A DNA stretch of 64,000 nucleotides from the NCBI GenBank assembly GCA_022749755.1, contig CM040444.1, positions 14,346,274-14,410,273 on the forward strand. Direction: 5' to 3'. The notes below the pieces were generated by a model that was not told the DNA's origin, ran no database searches, and was given only the letters and a program-made list of their open reading frames with translations. This stretch comes from Azadirachta indica (Eukaryota; Streptophyta; Magnoliopsida; Sapindales; Meliaceae). Position numbers and translations under genes: made by a program. This document shows positions 36,900-49,600 of the stretch, one piece after another (the first letter of the stretch is position 1; each line of letters starts with the position of its first letter).

Positions 36900-37920
36900 G
36901 ACTTCACTTGTGTGTAACTTTTATTTTTTATTTATGCATTTTCTTTTATTTTCTTGTCTGAAGCGATGAAGCCGACAGCTGGAGAGAAAACGGTCCCACT
37001 TTCTCGCACTTTTTTTATTTTTTAAATTGGAACTTTTCTTTTATAAAATAATTTAATTATTATTTTTATGCGTTGTCTTTTTTTTTCTAAAAATTAATGT
37101 GTTTTTTTATTAGATATTAGAAGGGATTATTAAATTCGCTCTAATATTTGTAGTTCTTGCCAATTTTTTGTACAGATATATTTAATGAATTTTAAAAGAA
37201 TAATAATTTTATACAAATTGTAATACATATAAATACATTTAATTGCCATTGTAAAATTTGATCATGAATCATGATTGCAATTTAACACATTAACACAAAT
37301 GTATAGCATCAATTTTTTTTTATCAATCATTTATCATAGTTATCATTACATTAATCATGGAATGTTGTATACATTTGTAATTGTTCCATTTGAAATTAAT
37401 TTTTAAAATGTGCTTTCGGTATATATTAATTTTAACGGGTTGGAATTAATCGGTTATTATTGGAATTCGGACTTTTGAATTTTTCAATATTAAAAGTAGG
37501 ATGTGTTGCGTCTATTAATTTTCTGTTTTTCAAAGAGATATGTTCATATATATTTTTAGCATGTATAAGGATATTGATGATTTAGTGAGTAATATTACCT
37601 ATTTTATTGTCAATAATAACACAAATAATTTTATAGTGATTTAACGAATAGATTTAAAATAATGTCATTTTATGTTGTAAAAATTAATATTCACTTTTTT
37701 TATACACTAAATTACTAGAAAATTTTTAAATTTAAATTTCTTTTAAACATAAATAATACTTAACAATGCTTGGTCGAAATTTTCTAAGAATTTGGAAAAA
37801 GATAATCTTATTTATTTTAAAAAAAAAAAAGAAATTATGGAAAATATCTTCCTCTTTTAATAATATCTAGATGGTTGAACCACAAGTTGCAAGGATGAAT
37901 CTACGTTGGCGTTTAAGGAA
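36900..37920. other. AT-rich intergenic DNA
   Basis: No coding region, repeat with clear ends or RNA gene recognised. Confidence 0.5.
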
Positions 37921-37928
37921 AAGTATAT

Positions 37929-38968
37929 GGGGTAATAACAATTTTATCCTTGAACTTTAGCAAAACAACAAACAGGACATAGTTTGTCTGATTTTCAACA
38001 TTTCGTCCCTGCCGTCATAACCATATATTAAAAAGCGTTGGATGACATTTGGATTACATGTTTACCCCTTATTTCTTTTTTTCCTTCTCTTGGTCTTTTT
38101 TTCTTCCCTAAAACCTAATATTTTCAATACTCATCAGCCGCCATAATGACCACCTCACCATCACCACTCCATTGGTGATTGACAATCCACTTAATCCGAA
38201 TGGACCTGCATTTCATCATCGCGTATCTTTTCTCCCCCGACCGATTCCTTGGCATCTCATCCCCATCATCAACCTCAGCTGCATCAGACAGCAAGATGAT
38301 TAAAACGAAGACGATCCAACCGAATCAAACAACGGCAACAACCACATCATAAATGGCAATAATAATAACCACGTTCACCTCCTCTTCGACGAATCATAGC
38401 CGTTCATCTTCGTTCATGCGTCAACAGAATTTCAGAATCTTCGCTGCATTACCCGAGCACAATAATTGCCCAACCCGCAACCGCTTGGATCTAGAACAGG
38501 GCAATCATCACCGCCGCTCTATTGCTGGAAATGACGCCAGCGTTTGCTGGCAATCATCACTGACGCTAGTTTTCTTCCCGGCGATAACCTAAGATCATCG
38601 CCTTCACTTTACTCGCCGCAAAATTTGTTTCTTTTCAAGTCCTAATCGGTCCTCGACGAATAAAGCTGGGTTAGATCCAAATCTGAATCCTAATTTGTCT
38701 TCCGGTTCGGGTATTGTGGCTGATATGGGTCCTGAAAATGAGAAGGCGGTGAACAAGAACCAGTACTGCAATCAACAGTCCTCGTCATCGTCGCCGCCGT
38801 CAATGCCACAACCACAATCTCCTTTTAAAATGAATTTTCATTTTTGCCCTTAATTCTTGAATATTTTCTAACGGTGTTATGACAGCAGGGATGAAAATGT
38901 TCAAATTGACAAAGTATGTCCTAAATTGTTGTTTCGCCAAAGTTCAGAGATGAAACTGTTAATACCCC
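37929..38968. mobile_element. Non-autonomous TIR transposon with captured-looking interior (Mutator-like?)
   Basis: The left end, from GGGGTAATAACAATTTTATC at 37929 to about 38025, is an imperfect inverted copy of the right end (38968 back to about 38870). Matching blocks include 'gaactttag/ggc', 'aaacaacaa', 'ggacata', 'ttgtc' and 'ccctgc(c/t)gtcataac'. The ends are flanked by TATAT on both sides (37924-37928 and 38969-38973), a possible 5-bp target duplication, though the sequence is AT-rich. The ~840-bp interior is clearly richer in C and G than the surroundings and has coding-like stretches (for example 38353-38592), but no transposase. Long TIRs around foreign GC-rich sequence resemble Pack-MULEs. 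The superfamily is not certain. Confidence 0.75.
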
Positions 38969-38974
38969 TATATG

Positions 38975-40480
38975 AATATATTATAGTCCATCATTTTCTC
39001 GTCTCCAAAGGAATGCACTTTTTTAAGAGTTAAAAAAAAAAAATGCATTTTTTTGTCCCTATCTCTCCAACATCAATGTTCTAAATGAGGAAAATTAAAA
39101 ATAAGTTTATAATTTCTCTTATGAAATATATAAGATAAATATTCTCATAATTCTTAGTCATCAAAAATAATTATGTTTAAATATAAACTATATAATTTTA
39201 TATTAAAAATAATAACACACATGAAAAAAATTGCGTAGCATAAAATTATTGTTATTTAAAAGATTATTATGAAATTGAACAAAAAATTTTTAGAATATTC
39301 AATAAATTTTCGCAACACTATATCCTAATTCTGTTTACATAAGAACAATATAAACATAAATATCTTAGTGTTGCCCTATAATTAACTTGGTCTAGAACAG
39401 TACCAAAACATCCATAAGCAAGCAAAACGTCACCGTATACAAGAGCATCTCAAATTGCAAGCAAGACCAGCAACACCCTAAGAATCGAACAATTCCAATA
39501 ATGAATCATGATTGGGTGGCTTAACCCATGTGTTACCAACCATGGTCAGAGTACTGGTTGTGGGCTCGGCTCATGAGAGTGGAGCCGAGAAACAACAAGT
39601 AGCCGTAGATACTATCCTAAACAGAAAATGAACAGACCTTTATTTATTTAATATAATTTAATTTAACTTAACCACAAGATAAATTATTAATTAATTAATT
39701 AATTAAAAAGTATTTGTTAGATGACTGAATTGCCACGCAACGTGTTTAGGCACCAAGCAAATTCAAAATTGGCGCTCTTGGCCATAAAACGTCCACGTCA
39801 TTTCTATTATGACCCATCATTTTCCGTGGGCGCACGTGCAGTACAGTTACAGATTTTACAGTATCTTAAAGTTAGTACACTGCACTTTCACGTGTGATTT
39901 TACAATTTACGGTATTTAAAAAAATTGGTACACAGCACTTTCAGGTGCTTTTGACGTTTTCATATCTTGCTTCCTAATTGGCCCATCCAAGGAACATGTG
40001 GACCAATTGGCCCTCCATTTGAGTGTATTTTTATGTTGCTTTAGTTTTTACTCTTTTTGTCAAATTATTTTCATTTTTGTGTAATTTGATAGCAATTTTA
40101 CTATTGGGCCATGGTTACATTAATATTAAACACAATCTCATTTATTTATTTATAAATAATCTAATACATATTTTTATAGATTGTACGTTATATTACGTTC
40201 AAGTACATCGTACTTTACTTTATAGAGTTATTTTCAACTCATTATTGTAAATTTATCAATATTTTGTTATAACATAACAATTATTTTAACTTACATTACA
40301 TTACATTACAAAAGATTACAAATATTTTATTGAGTTACAATTTTTTTAACGTTTATCTAAAAATTTTTAATGGTTTTAAAGCAATGACTAATATACTTTT
40401 ATACCTTATAAAAAAGTTTTAAATAATAATTATAAACCTCACATTTTTAAAAATGACAACAAATACAAAAAATCTTTAAG
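38975..40480. other. Intergenic DNA
   Basis: No coding region recognised. An (ACATT)n-like stretch occurs at about 40291-40310. Confidence 0.5.
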
Positions 40481-40969
40481 TGTGTCAAACCCTCACCCTA
40501 ATCCCTCTCCTTCTTCCTTAAATCTGCCACCATTCTCTCCCTCCCCCTTACATTGGTATCACAATGTTCATCTTGTTGCGTTTTTTGGAAGAATGTCAAT
40601 CTTCTTAATAATAGTTTCATCTTTTAACATGACGGAAAAAGACACTACTGATGAAGATGAAAATTAAGAACCATGGGGGATTGAAAGCTCCCTAAGAATG
40701 ATATGATTGTATAAAGAAAGTGAACAAATGAGCAGGTTCTGGCCTGGTGGCCCATATCTATTAGTCTAAATTTAGGAGTTGTCGTCAGAGTGGTTTAGTA
40801 GATAAAGACTTGAGTGGTTATGAAGCACGTGTAGGTATATGGGGAGAGTATAAATGGTCAAGGGTCCACGTTATCTTGGAAACGTGGGATGTTTGTATTT
40901 GCATGATTAAAATTATGTCATGAATTTTCTGGTGGTGTTACATATGAGAAACAAAGTCGTGGATTAGTG

Positions 40970-41190
40970 TTGAAACTCGTATTTGTGTTAAGTAGGTTGA
41001 TTAATGTGTATAATAAATGTGGAGAAATTGATTTAGGTAGGTGAGTTTTTGATGTGAAAAAAGGAGAGATCAAGGTTGACACGAGGCTGTTTGACGAAAT
41101 ACCCGAGAGAGATTTATATTTTTTATTTCGTGGATAGAGGCTATTGTGCTATTGTATGTGGAGATGGCTGGGATTAAGGATGGGTTGAGC
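40970..41190 (+). pseudogene. Decayed pentatricopeptide repeat (PPR) gene fragment
   Basis: Translated pieces read LINVYNKCGEIDLGR (41000-41040) and, after a stop, RLFDEIPERDL (about 41084-41116). These match the consensus of plant PLS-class PPR proteins (xxLIxMYxKCGxxxxAR and xxLFDEMPERDLVSW). Stops interrupt the frame and no start or further repeats are in frame, so this is a relic of an RNA-editing-type PPR gene. Confidence 0.6.
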
Positions 41191-42230
41191 ATAAAAAGAA
41201 GATTTTGCCCCTACACTATTAAAATTTTGTGGATGACCATTTAAAAATTATAGTTCATTGCAATAATTACAATAATTCTGTACTGAATAAGAGTAGCCAT
41301 ATAAAAATAACCCTTCTTTATGTTAAATTTAATTATTTTATTTTCTCTCCACTTTTAAATCCTAAGAGATACCATTTTTTCAAACTTGTATGTCCAGAGT
41401 CACGACTGTAAACATTCCTTTTTAAAAATAAAATTGTAGGTAAATCCATAATTTTATAAGCCATGAATCTACGTTCTTAAGAAGGTCAACCAGAAGCCAC
41501 GTATATTTCCCAAATCGAAATGGCCCTTAAAATGGGCTTATTGAGGGCAGCCCAATAACATTAATAATAGATCCTTATTAATCCTATCCTAAATTTGAGG
41601 ATAACCACCATTTATTCCATCTTATCAACAAGCCCCAACATTATTGCATTAACCTATCCTTTAAAAAAAAAAAAAAAAACTCGATTTTATTAAGATATTA
41701 AAAATTAAAAATCACACGTGATTTAAGTTGAATTATCACACAAGTCAAACATTAATTTTCAAAATGGTCAAAACATATTTTTTTTGAAAAGAATTTTGAG
41801 GGGATAATAAAATAAAGTAAACACTTTTTCTTCTTAAATTTAATAAAAATAAATTTAAAAATGCTACCATTATTCTAAATTCATTTATATTACAATTCAA
41901 TGTTTAAAAATTCCATTGATATAATTTTTAATCGAAAATGAATTAAGATAATGTAAATAATTTATCAGTAAAATAATATTTTCAACAAAATATTACAATA
42001 GTCTTTTCATTTTTGCATCTTAAATTTTGTTAAAAGTTTAATATTCCTTTTTTCTGATAAAATATTTATTATCTTTATTAATAGATTACTAAATTAACAT
42101 AAAATTATTGCTCTATTAAAATTCAAATTAAATGACCATTTAAAGAGAATTAAATTCATATAATTATAAATTATTTAAAAATGCTCTTAAAAGAATGTGT
42201 AGAAGAGCAAAGTAATATTCTTCCTCTGTC
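41190..42230. other. AT-rich intergenic DNA upstream of RER1
   Basis: No coding region recognised; the A-run at 41663-41680 is the only marked feature. Confidence 0.5.
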
Positions 42231-43375
42231 TCGGGGCAAGCAAACCCCCTGGTAACTACGTCTCTCTTTCAACTACTTTTCAATCGCGTCACTGTCGGTA
42301 AATATAAGATAATTAAAAATAAATAAAAATAAAAATAGAAAAAGAAAACCAATAAAGAATTGAAAAAACAAAAATAAAACAATCGAAAACCCAAAAAACA
42401 AAAACACTCTTCAAAATCCCTTACAAGATCTGGTCGCATTTCGCCTCCCCAATCAATTTGAGTCCGAAACTTGAACAACGAAAGACACGTTTCAAGGTCA
42501 GCTCTTGCTCTTTCTTCACTAATCATTGTTGTGATTTTGATTTCTACCTGTTTTATGCTTAATATTATCTTCTAGTTTATTTAATCTCTTTCTACTGCGC
42601 CATTTTTATATCAGGTCAAGCTTCTTTATGAATCTTTTTCAGCAATTAATGCTCTGTGAATCTTGGATTTGTGATTTGATTTCTGGATTTGTTTCTTTTA
42701 GATCTGTTATTGATGTTTCCTTATCTTTGAAATAAATTAGCTGTTGTTTGTTAAAATAAGAAAGAAACCCTAGTTTCTCTTTGGAGGTCGAGAAAGCTTC
42801 GAAAAGTGAAATGACAGTATGAAGTTTCGGATCTCTCGGTTGGGGGTGTGTTTATTTCGGGTATTGCTTCGGATCTTCGTTTAATAAAATATATAAAGAA
42901 GTCTAGCTGAATATTTGCATTTTAAGCTCATTTTTTTCTGCATTCTTTCACCAATTAATCGAGGCATTATCTGTAAAAGCTTGTGTTTTGGCTTATTTAT
43001 GCTTGTGTTTAAATAATTATGTTAATATCCATTTGCTGCATGTATTTATACGTTTTGGAGTATTTTGTGAGTTTTATTGTGTGATTTGATCATAAATCAG
43101 GAACAGGATCCCTGACTCTGTTGCTTAAATTGAATGAATGCCCATGCCTGCAATTAGCGTTAGTGGGGCATAGCTGTTTATTACTAATCCTTTGATTGGG
43201 ATTGGGCTTCAAGCTATTGTAATTGTGAGGATTGTCATTGATGTATATGTGAAGCACTCACATACTTTCGATTACATATATATGTATGTCATATCTTGTG
43301 AGCTTTATGAGTATGTATGTGTTACTTGGTTGAATCGTGCTATGATATTTTCAGGATTTTTGATACTTAAATTGA

Positions 43376-45346
43376 ATGGAGGGAGTTGGAGGCGATAGTG
43401 CCTCTGTGGCATCACCTGTATCACAATATGGACACGATGCTTGGAGGTTGTATCAGTATTACCTGGATAAGACTACTCCACATGCAGTTTATAGGTGGAT
43501 TGGAACCCTTGCAATTTTTGTTATCTACTGTTTTCGGGTTTTTTATGTGCAAGGATTCTACATTGTATCCTATGGTCTTGGGATCTATCTCCTGAATTTG
43601 CTAATTGGGTTTTTGTCGCCTCTGGTTGATCCTGAACTTGAAGTTTCTGATGGGCCTTTGCTGCCAACAAAGGGTTCAGATGAATTCAAGCCTTTCATTC
43701 GCCGACTCCCAGAGTTCAAATTCTGGTAACAAAATATTTCATTAATGCTCATAATGATGGTGTTTTGCATTGGTAGCTTGAAAAACATTGTGGTTCCAAT
43801 GACGTGGACAATGCTTGTGGTCTTCTTTATTCATCTATGGATTGCTTTGATTTCTTTGGGAATCTGTAATCTGATGTCACCACTTACAGAAAAAGCTCGG
43901 AAAGTCATGAACAATTGGCATGCTGTGATACTGGGAAATATCTCAACTGGATTAACTTTACTATGCAAACGTAGGTTTGTGGGATTTGTTAAGGATGATA
44001 TCCTTGAAGAGAATGTGGTTCTGTTCTTTAAATTTGTAGAACATCCAAGGAGCTGTTCGCATTTAACTGTCAGGAAAGTATATGCAATCTAGTATGAAAA
44101 AGATTGTTGCTAGAGGATCCATTAGGAGCTTTTAGCTGCAGATCCCTGTTGACAGTATACATAGCAGGAAAATATTGAGGCTGCTTCGTGTCAGTCGTTG
44201 ACCGAATAGATATGCCAAATGCTGATTCACGTATAGCCTAGATATGACTGTAGTTTCATGTACAGTCAGTAAACTTCATCCTTTTGTCAACTCTAAGATT
44301 TAGCCTTAATGCAACCCAAGTTACATCTTGTGTCATGTCATAAGTCTATAGATGGGGTATCTCCTTTTAACTTGAGGATTGTTACAAATGTTTAAAAAAC
44401 TGTGATGCATGTTTATTTCCATCTCTGTCGGCACACATTTCTTGTCCTATGAAAGTTCCTGTGTTGAGTATTAGAATACAAGATGAACCCTCTGTTTGGT
44501 CTTTGATCTTTGGGATACGTGTATGTACTACAAATAGGTTGTCTTACGTTTATTATGTGTAGGTTTACTGTGATTACATTGTTTTATTGGAATTGTTACT
44601 TCTTTTGAAATAATTGCTTAAAATAGTTTTGCTGTTATGTTGAGTGTTGGAATTTCCTTTTGTTACAGACTTTGACATGACATCTTAGGGGATTGTATCT
44701 TGTTGAGAATTATTTGATGTTTCATAGAGATATTAGTAGGAAGCAAGCCTATTAGGGAATAGGATATCTGTTTGGAAAACAAACTATAATGTACAAATGC
44801 ATGATAAACCTCCTTGTGCGGCTTTGAGATGATCTATTTCATAATCTATTTTGTTGGATTTGTTTGGAATAATTGCTGTTATATATCTTGAGACAGTTGA
44901 AACATGTGATCTACCTAATTGATATGTAAGAATCCCTTGACAACAAAGCACTTGCCTCTTATAACAAAGAGATGAAACCTTCTTGTTATTGTAGTTGATC
45001 ATAAAATTTCTTCTGCGGTGGTTTCAGGTACTCCATGACCAAGGCTTTCTGCATAGCGTTTGTGATGACATTCTTTTCTGTATTTGATGTTCCTGTCTTT
45101 TGGCCTATATTACTTTGTTACTGGATTGTTCTGTTTGTTCTTACGATGAGACGCCAGATTGCACACATGATCAAATACAAATACATCCCTGTCAACATTG
45201 GAAAGCAGGTAAGCCATGAGTACTTGAATATTGTGGTGGCAGAACACATGGCATGCAGAAGTTAACAATCTGAATTTTTTGGTCTTTAACAGAAGTATAG
45301 TGGTAAGAAACCTTCTGCAAGTAGCAGTGGCTCCCGTGGGGACTGA
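43376..45346 (+). CDS. RER1: RER1 Golgi-to-ER retrieval receptor
   Basis: Exons 43376-43725, 45028-45208 and 45293-45346; 194 residues, the usual length. RER1 is a four-membrane-segment protein of the early Golgi that returns ER membrane proteins in COPI vesicles. Visible: [18 protein letters not shown] and [20 protein letters not shown] (first hairpin), LVDPELE loop, FRRLP-type segment ([11 protein letters not shown]), two further membrane segments ([35 protein letters not shown]), then [19 protein letters not shown] and a short hydrophilic tail. The upstream leader appears to include an intron from about 42497 to 43354 ('tcaag|gtcagc' to 'ttttcag|gat'). No lesions. Confidence 0.96.
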
Positions 45347-46515
45347 AGCACCGACTCCTTCATAGCGAAAATAGAAAGGACCAGATGGGGAAAAATATAG
45401 GTTTTGGGAAGACATGATAATTGAATTTTTTTTGAACCTTTCAAGGAGGCACGCATTTGGTTACTATGAAATCTAGTAAACATAAAAGTTCAATTGTGCT
45501 TCAGAGTGCTAATGTTGCAGAAGTGAAACTTTATTAATGTTCATACACGTGTTATGAAGATTCAATTTAGATTTCAAGATTGTTGGCTATGTAATTCGCA
45601 TGATCCACTATAACCAAAAAAGATTTGATGGGGAAACTTTCACTTGTTTGTTAGTTACTTACACGTGTAATGTTTACTGGAAACTCCATTCACACGTTAC
45701 TGCAGATGGCATATATTGTAAAATGCTTGCAACGAGAAATTGCATTCTTTTAACTGCCATCTTGAATGAGACATGAGCGTCCAATGACCCGAGAGTACTG
45801 TATTTTTTTAAGCTGTGGACGCATGTTGTTATACCTCAGTTTCAGCACAAGATGGAGATGGAGATGGAGATGGAGATGGAGATGAAGCTGAAGGTGAAGA
45901 TGGGGCTCAGCGCGCTCATTTCAACAAGCAGGGCACTGTCCTATGGCGTGAGGATCGATATATTTGGATGTTGGAACCCTTGTTTGCGTGTGTTTTTGCC
46001 TTTATTATTAATAACTTATTTATTAACATAATTAATGTTGGCGATAAATTTTTTGGAATACAGGTTTATAAGTGTGGCGTTACACACTATTTGGATCGAA
46101 ATATTGAGATACTAATTAGGAATCATTTATTTATTTATTAGTATCGTAGAATTCCAAGTCGATACAAGTTAGCAAGCATAATGTGACACCCGAAATATAC
46201 GAAAGCTTACTTGCAGTTTTTACATTACTTTATATATTAATAATAACTATTAATAATATTTTGTGTATTTTTCATTCATATTTTCGCTTTAAAATGTATA
46301 TAGTATTGTAATGTTAATGATTATAGCGTTTTTTCAAAAAAAAAAATGTTATAATTCAATAGGGAATTTCTTTTAGTTATAAATCAAACGCAAATTTTTC
46401 TAACACACAATAATACAGCAGCAAGCATAATAAAAGTTTTATGTCCTAAAAAAAATGATAATATATTTGATAACGAGAGGGATCCAAAATTTTCATGTTG
46501 AAGGAAAACGAATTA
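45347..46515. other. RER1 3' UTR and intergenic DNA
   Basis: No gene assigned. Contains the GATGGA minisatellite. An open stretch over 45815-46141 is mostly that repeat plus AT-rich sequence and resembles no known family. Confidence 0.5.
45851..45886. repeat. (GATGGA)n minisatellite
   Basis: About five GATGGA units, the last slightly changed. It would code for alternating Gly-Asp if translated. Confidence 0.85.
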
Positions 46516-46520
46516 ATGGG

Positions 46521-46557
46521 CACGTGGGGTCGGCTGGCCGTTAGGGTTTATATAAAA
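46521..46557 (+). promoter_or_regulatory. SPB1 core promoter: G-box, telo-box, TATA
   Basis: CACGTG (46521-46526), an inverted telo-box TAGGGTTT (46542-46549) and an overlapping TATATAAAA (46549-46557), ending 70 bases before the ATG. Telo-boxes are expected for ribosome-biogenesis genes, which agrees with the product. Confidence 0.65.
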
Positions 46558-46627
46558 TCTCAAGCATTCTTCAGAATCTAACTTTCCTTCACTCCCTCAA
46601 AGTCTCAGCTCTGAAACACGGTACTCA

Positions 46628-49600
46628 ATGGGCAAAGTAAAGGGTAAGCATCGTTTGGATAAGTACTACCGTCTAGCCAAAGAGCACGGCTACAGATCGC
46701 GAGCTTCATGGAAACTTGTCCAGCTCGACAACAAATTCTCGTTTCTGCGCACTTCTCATGCGGTGCTCGACCTTTGCGCCGCCCCAGGTGGGTGGATGCA
46801 GGTGGCGGTGCAACGTGTCCCTGTCGGCAGTCTGGTTCTGGGTCTGGACTTGGTGCCCATCTCGCCTATTCGAGGAGCTCTCTCGCTGGAGCAGGATATA
46901 ACAAAACCCGATTGTAAAGCTAGAGTTAAGAAGATTATGGAAGAGCATGGAGTTAAGGCTTTTGACTTGGTTTTGCATGATGGTTCGCCTAATGTTGGTG
47001 GAGCTTGGGCTCAGGAGGCTATGAGTCAGAACGCCTTGGTTATTGATTCCGTTAAGTTGGCTACCCAGTTCCTCGCTCCTAGAGGAATTTTTGTCACTAA
47101 GGTTTGACTTTATTATTGTTTTTAAAAATTCTCTTATTGGTATTATTTTTGTTGGTCAGTTCTCTGCTGTGTTTATCTGCATTTCTTTGGTGTTGGATAG
47201 TTTGACAAATGCCGGAGAAAAGACAGTTTTTTTGTTCCACCTTGTGAATACGATGCTATATGTTGTGTTAGTTTATTTAGTTTTTGATATTATGTTTGCT
47301 TTTAGGATAGGGAACTGTATTTATTTTTTCTAAATATTGAATGAATGCTGAATGCATGTTTCTGTATTAGGTTTTCAGGTCACAAGATTATAGTTCTGTC
47401 CTCTACTGCATCAAACAGGTGAACTATTCTCCTCTCTTTTTCAAGTAAATTTATGTTATGTTAGCTACTGCAAATTTGTTCAGAAATTATGTTTGGCTGT
47501 GCAGTTATTTGAAAAGGTCGAGGTGGATAAACCAGCCGCTAGTCGTTCTGCATCTGCTGAGATATATATTATTGGTTTAAGATACAAGGCCCCTGCAAAG
47601 ATTGATCCGCGTCTTCTTGATGTGAAGTATTTGTTTCAGGGTTCTATAGAACCCCAGCGTAAGGTAATTACTATGAGATTAATCATGGGAACATGACTTC
47701 TAAAATGCTTATATATTTTTCTCCCTTTTATGTGATTCATTTTTCAATTGTTAACTTGTTTGTATGAATTCTTATGGTAGGTGGTGGATGTACTTAGAGA
47801 AACAAAGCAAAAGAGACACCGTGATGGGTAATCTATTTCTTTTTGGACGGATCTCATTGAAATTCACAATTTATTCCACAAAATTTATTCCAATGGCAAT
47901 GTGAACAACATAGTTGGAATTCCAGTAATGTAATTTTTAAAAAAAATGGGTATCAATTGTAGTTTGTTCTCATATGAAGAGGTATGCTTCAAATGGCTAG
48001 AATTGGTTGCTCCTTTTATGCAGCACATGTCTTGCCTTTGTTATAAAGCTATCTTATAGACTTCTATACCATGAGTTCATGTATATGTATATTCTGTATG
48101 CAACATTACAATTTACTGATCTATAAGTTTTCTCATAAGTTTTATTTGCTGGTGGTTGTCTTTCTGCACGTATCTTTGTGTAATTATATCTGCATATCTA
48201 CTTGATGGATGTTGCTAACCAAAATCCTACTACAGATATGAAGACGGAGAGACAATTTTGAGGAAAGTTTCTTCAGCTGCAGATTTCATTTGGTCTAATA
48301 ATCCTCTTGAGATTCTGGTTCAGTTACATCCATAACCCTTGAGGATCCAGCTTGTCTGGCAATCAAGGATCATGAATTGACAACAGAGGAGGTTGTTTAT
48401 CATCATCAGCCTGATCTTGTTCTTTTTTAAACTTATCTTGTTCTGCTATGAAAGCTCTAACTATTTCTCACCTATGTGCTGACTAGGTTAAAGCGCTTTG
48501 TGATGATTTACGTGTTCTGGGAAAGCAAGACTTCAAGCATCTACTGAAGTATGATACACATACCATTTATTTATTGTATAGTAGAAATTATGAGACATGA
48601 AATAAAAAAATTGTCTGATTTGTGAGTCTAACATTTGGTATTAGTAGATTGAGGTGTAGAATGGTAATATGGCTTTCTTGCTTTTCATTAAAAATGCTAT
48701 TGGTTTAGGTGATCGTATCTGATATTTGTTCTGACTTGTAGGTGGCGGATGCACATAAGGAAGGCTTTGTCTCCTGCACAAAAGGCTACTGCTCCTACTA
48801 CTACTACTGAAGGTGAAAATGAGGAGGATGAAGATGATAGGGTACTCAATGAAATGGAGGAACTGACATATGCCATGGAGCGCCGAAAGAAACGAGAAAA
48901 GAAACTTCTAGCCAAAAAAAGGGCTAAGGTTGGCTATCTTGTTCTCATCTTCTCCTTTTTTCTTGATGCAGATACTGATACAAATGCTAACATTTGCAGA
49001 AAATTTTTACAGCAGAAGCTTGATCAATCTATGTGGTCATCAATGATGTAAAGATACTTGTGGAAGGGTCTTGCGTGTGCAAATAGACTTGTGATAAATT
49101 TACTAGGACACTTCAAATGACATGAATTACAAGCACTAAAAGAATCAGTCATGAGTAATTAGCAGACTGTGTACATTGGCCTCACTTCTTAATTTTTAAC
49201 CTTAAAAACTGTTTCTTTGTGAACTTAAATGGAGTGAAAAGGTAATTGAAAGTCTGGAAGGGTCTTATGTTTCTCTGAAAATAATTCCATTGATAAATAT
49301 TAGGGGATTTGGTGGTTCCACACTGGTTCAGGATTAGCTTTCCGACTATGCTCGGACAATTTTTCTTCTTATTTTGTTAATAAATCTAGGAAAATATGTC
49401 TATGCAAAATTTCCATTTATTTCAAGAAAGAAGAATTGTAGCCATAAGTTCATGTTACTTAAATTCACTTGTTTCAGAAGTATTCATGAATGTAGGTTTA
49501 TACTTCACATTCCAGTACACTAATTTATTTATTTATTTGAATTATTTTCTGTTAGAAAAAATTCCTTTTTGAGATTTAAGTGATTTCATGCTCACCATTA

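Noticed and set aside
38353..38592. 79-codon plus-strand open frame
   Set aside because: It lies inside the TIR element and probably reflects captured, non-functional sequence.
43745..44092. 115-codon open frame inside the large RER1 intron
   Set aside because: It lies wholly within a clean GT-AG intron, matches no family I know and has no promoter. Hydrophobic runs here fit T-rich intron sequence.
45815..46141. Open frame with Gly-Asp repeats
   Set aside because: Produced by the GATGGA minisatellite followed by AT-rich DNA; no homologue or splice evidence.
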